46,817 nt of DNA from Reticulitermes lucifugus (taxonomy: Eukaryota > Arthropoda > Insecta > Blattodea > Rhinotermitidae): positions 71,796-118,612 of the forward strand of contig JAKCWW010000317.1 of the NCBI GenBank assembly GCA_026260175.1, in the 5' to 3' direction. The notes below the pieces were generated by a model that saw nothing but the letters and a program-made list of their open reading frames with translations, did not search any database and had not been told where the DNA came from. A program made the translations under genes and the position numbers. Below are positions 46,767 through 46,817 of this stretch, piece by piece (within the stretch, counting starts at the first letter, position 1; every line of letters begins with the position of its first letter).

Positions 46767-46817
46767 TCGACAGCCCCTTGGGGGCCTAGGCCTCCTCATT
46801 TCGAGGCTTCACGATCA
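46767..46817 (-). mobile_element. SINE family S2, partial copy cut by window edge
   Basis: The minus strand reads GTGAAGCCTCGAAATGAGGA and GGCCTAGGCCCCCAAGGGGC. Its first 28 bases match the S2 copy at about 43810-43835 closely. The head lies outside the window. Confidence 0.6.

Overview
The window looks like nuclear DNA from an insect with a large, repeat-rich genome. Four things suggest this: one minus-strand gene split by introns of about 0.9 to 4.6 kb; AT-rich non-coding sequence; tRNA-derived SINEs with target-site duplications; and decayed LINE pieces of a kind common in insects. A cockroach/termite-type (polyneopteran) source is plausible but cannot be proven from the sequence. No rRNA, functional tRNA, CRISPR or prokaryotic features were seen.

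The only gene I can build with confidence lies at 7808-21071 on the minus strand. It has five coding exons, in transcript order 21071-20862, 19972-19272, 14648-13942, 12837-12225 and 9025-7808. All four junctions have GT donors and AG acceptors, and the intron phases (1, 0, 2, 0) join into one open frame. The 3' end of the coding region is inside the window. The 5' end (initiator and any signal peptide) is not identified. The visible product is at least 1148 residues and is rich in Ser/Thr/Pro. It has a compact N-terminal conserved-looking block, a segment with nine V-E-V-R-G-G-like repeats, an acidic/basic linker and Thr/Val-rich beta-like segments at the C-terminus. I recognise the general style of insect uncharacterised, probably extracellular or membrane-associated proteins, but no biochemical function is visible.

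Region by region: 1-7624 holds SINE fragments and non-coding sequence. 7625-21071 is the gene, whose introns carry fold-back elements, tRNA-like repeat heads and a degenerate short-period repeat. 21072-46817 is upstream or intergenic sequence dominated by mobile-element debris. That debris includes at least five tRNA-derived SINE families (several with target-site duplications), fold-back elements sharing a GAAACGT-type core, a long near-perfect inverted repeat at 46570-46703, a LINE reverse-transcriptase tail at 34200-34508, and a CpG-rich stretch near 27 kb. An unassigned minus-strand open stretch at 41273-41590 could be an upstream exon, but the evidence is weak.

The most interesting items are the repeat-bearing uncharacterised gene and the dispersed fold-back family. 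Its recurring palindromic arms and short CTGAAGATGG...CCGAAA-like stem motif are not explained by any gene.
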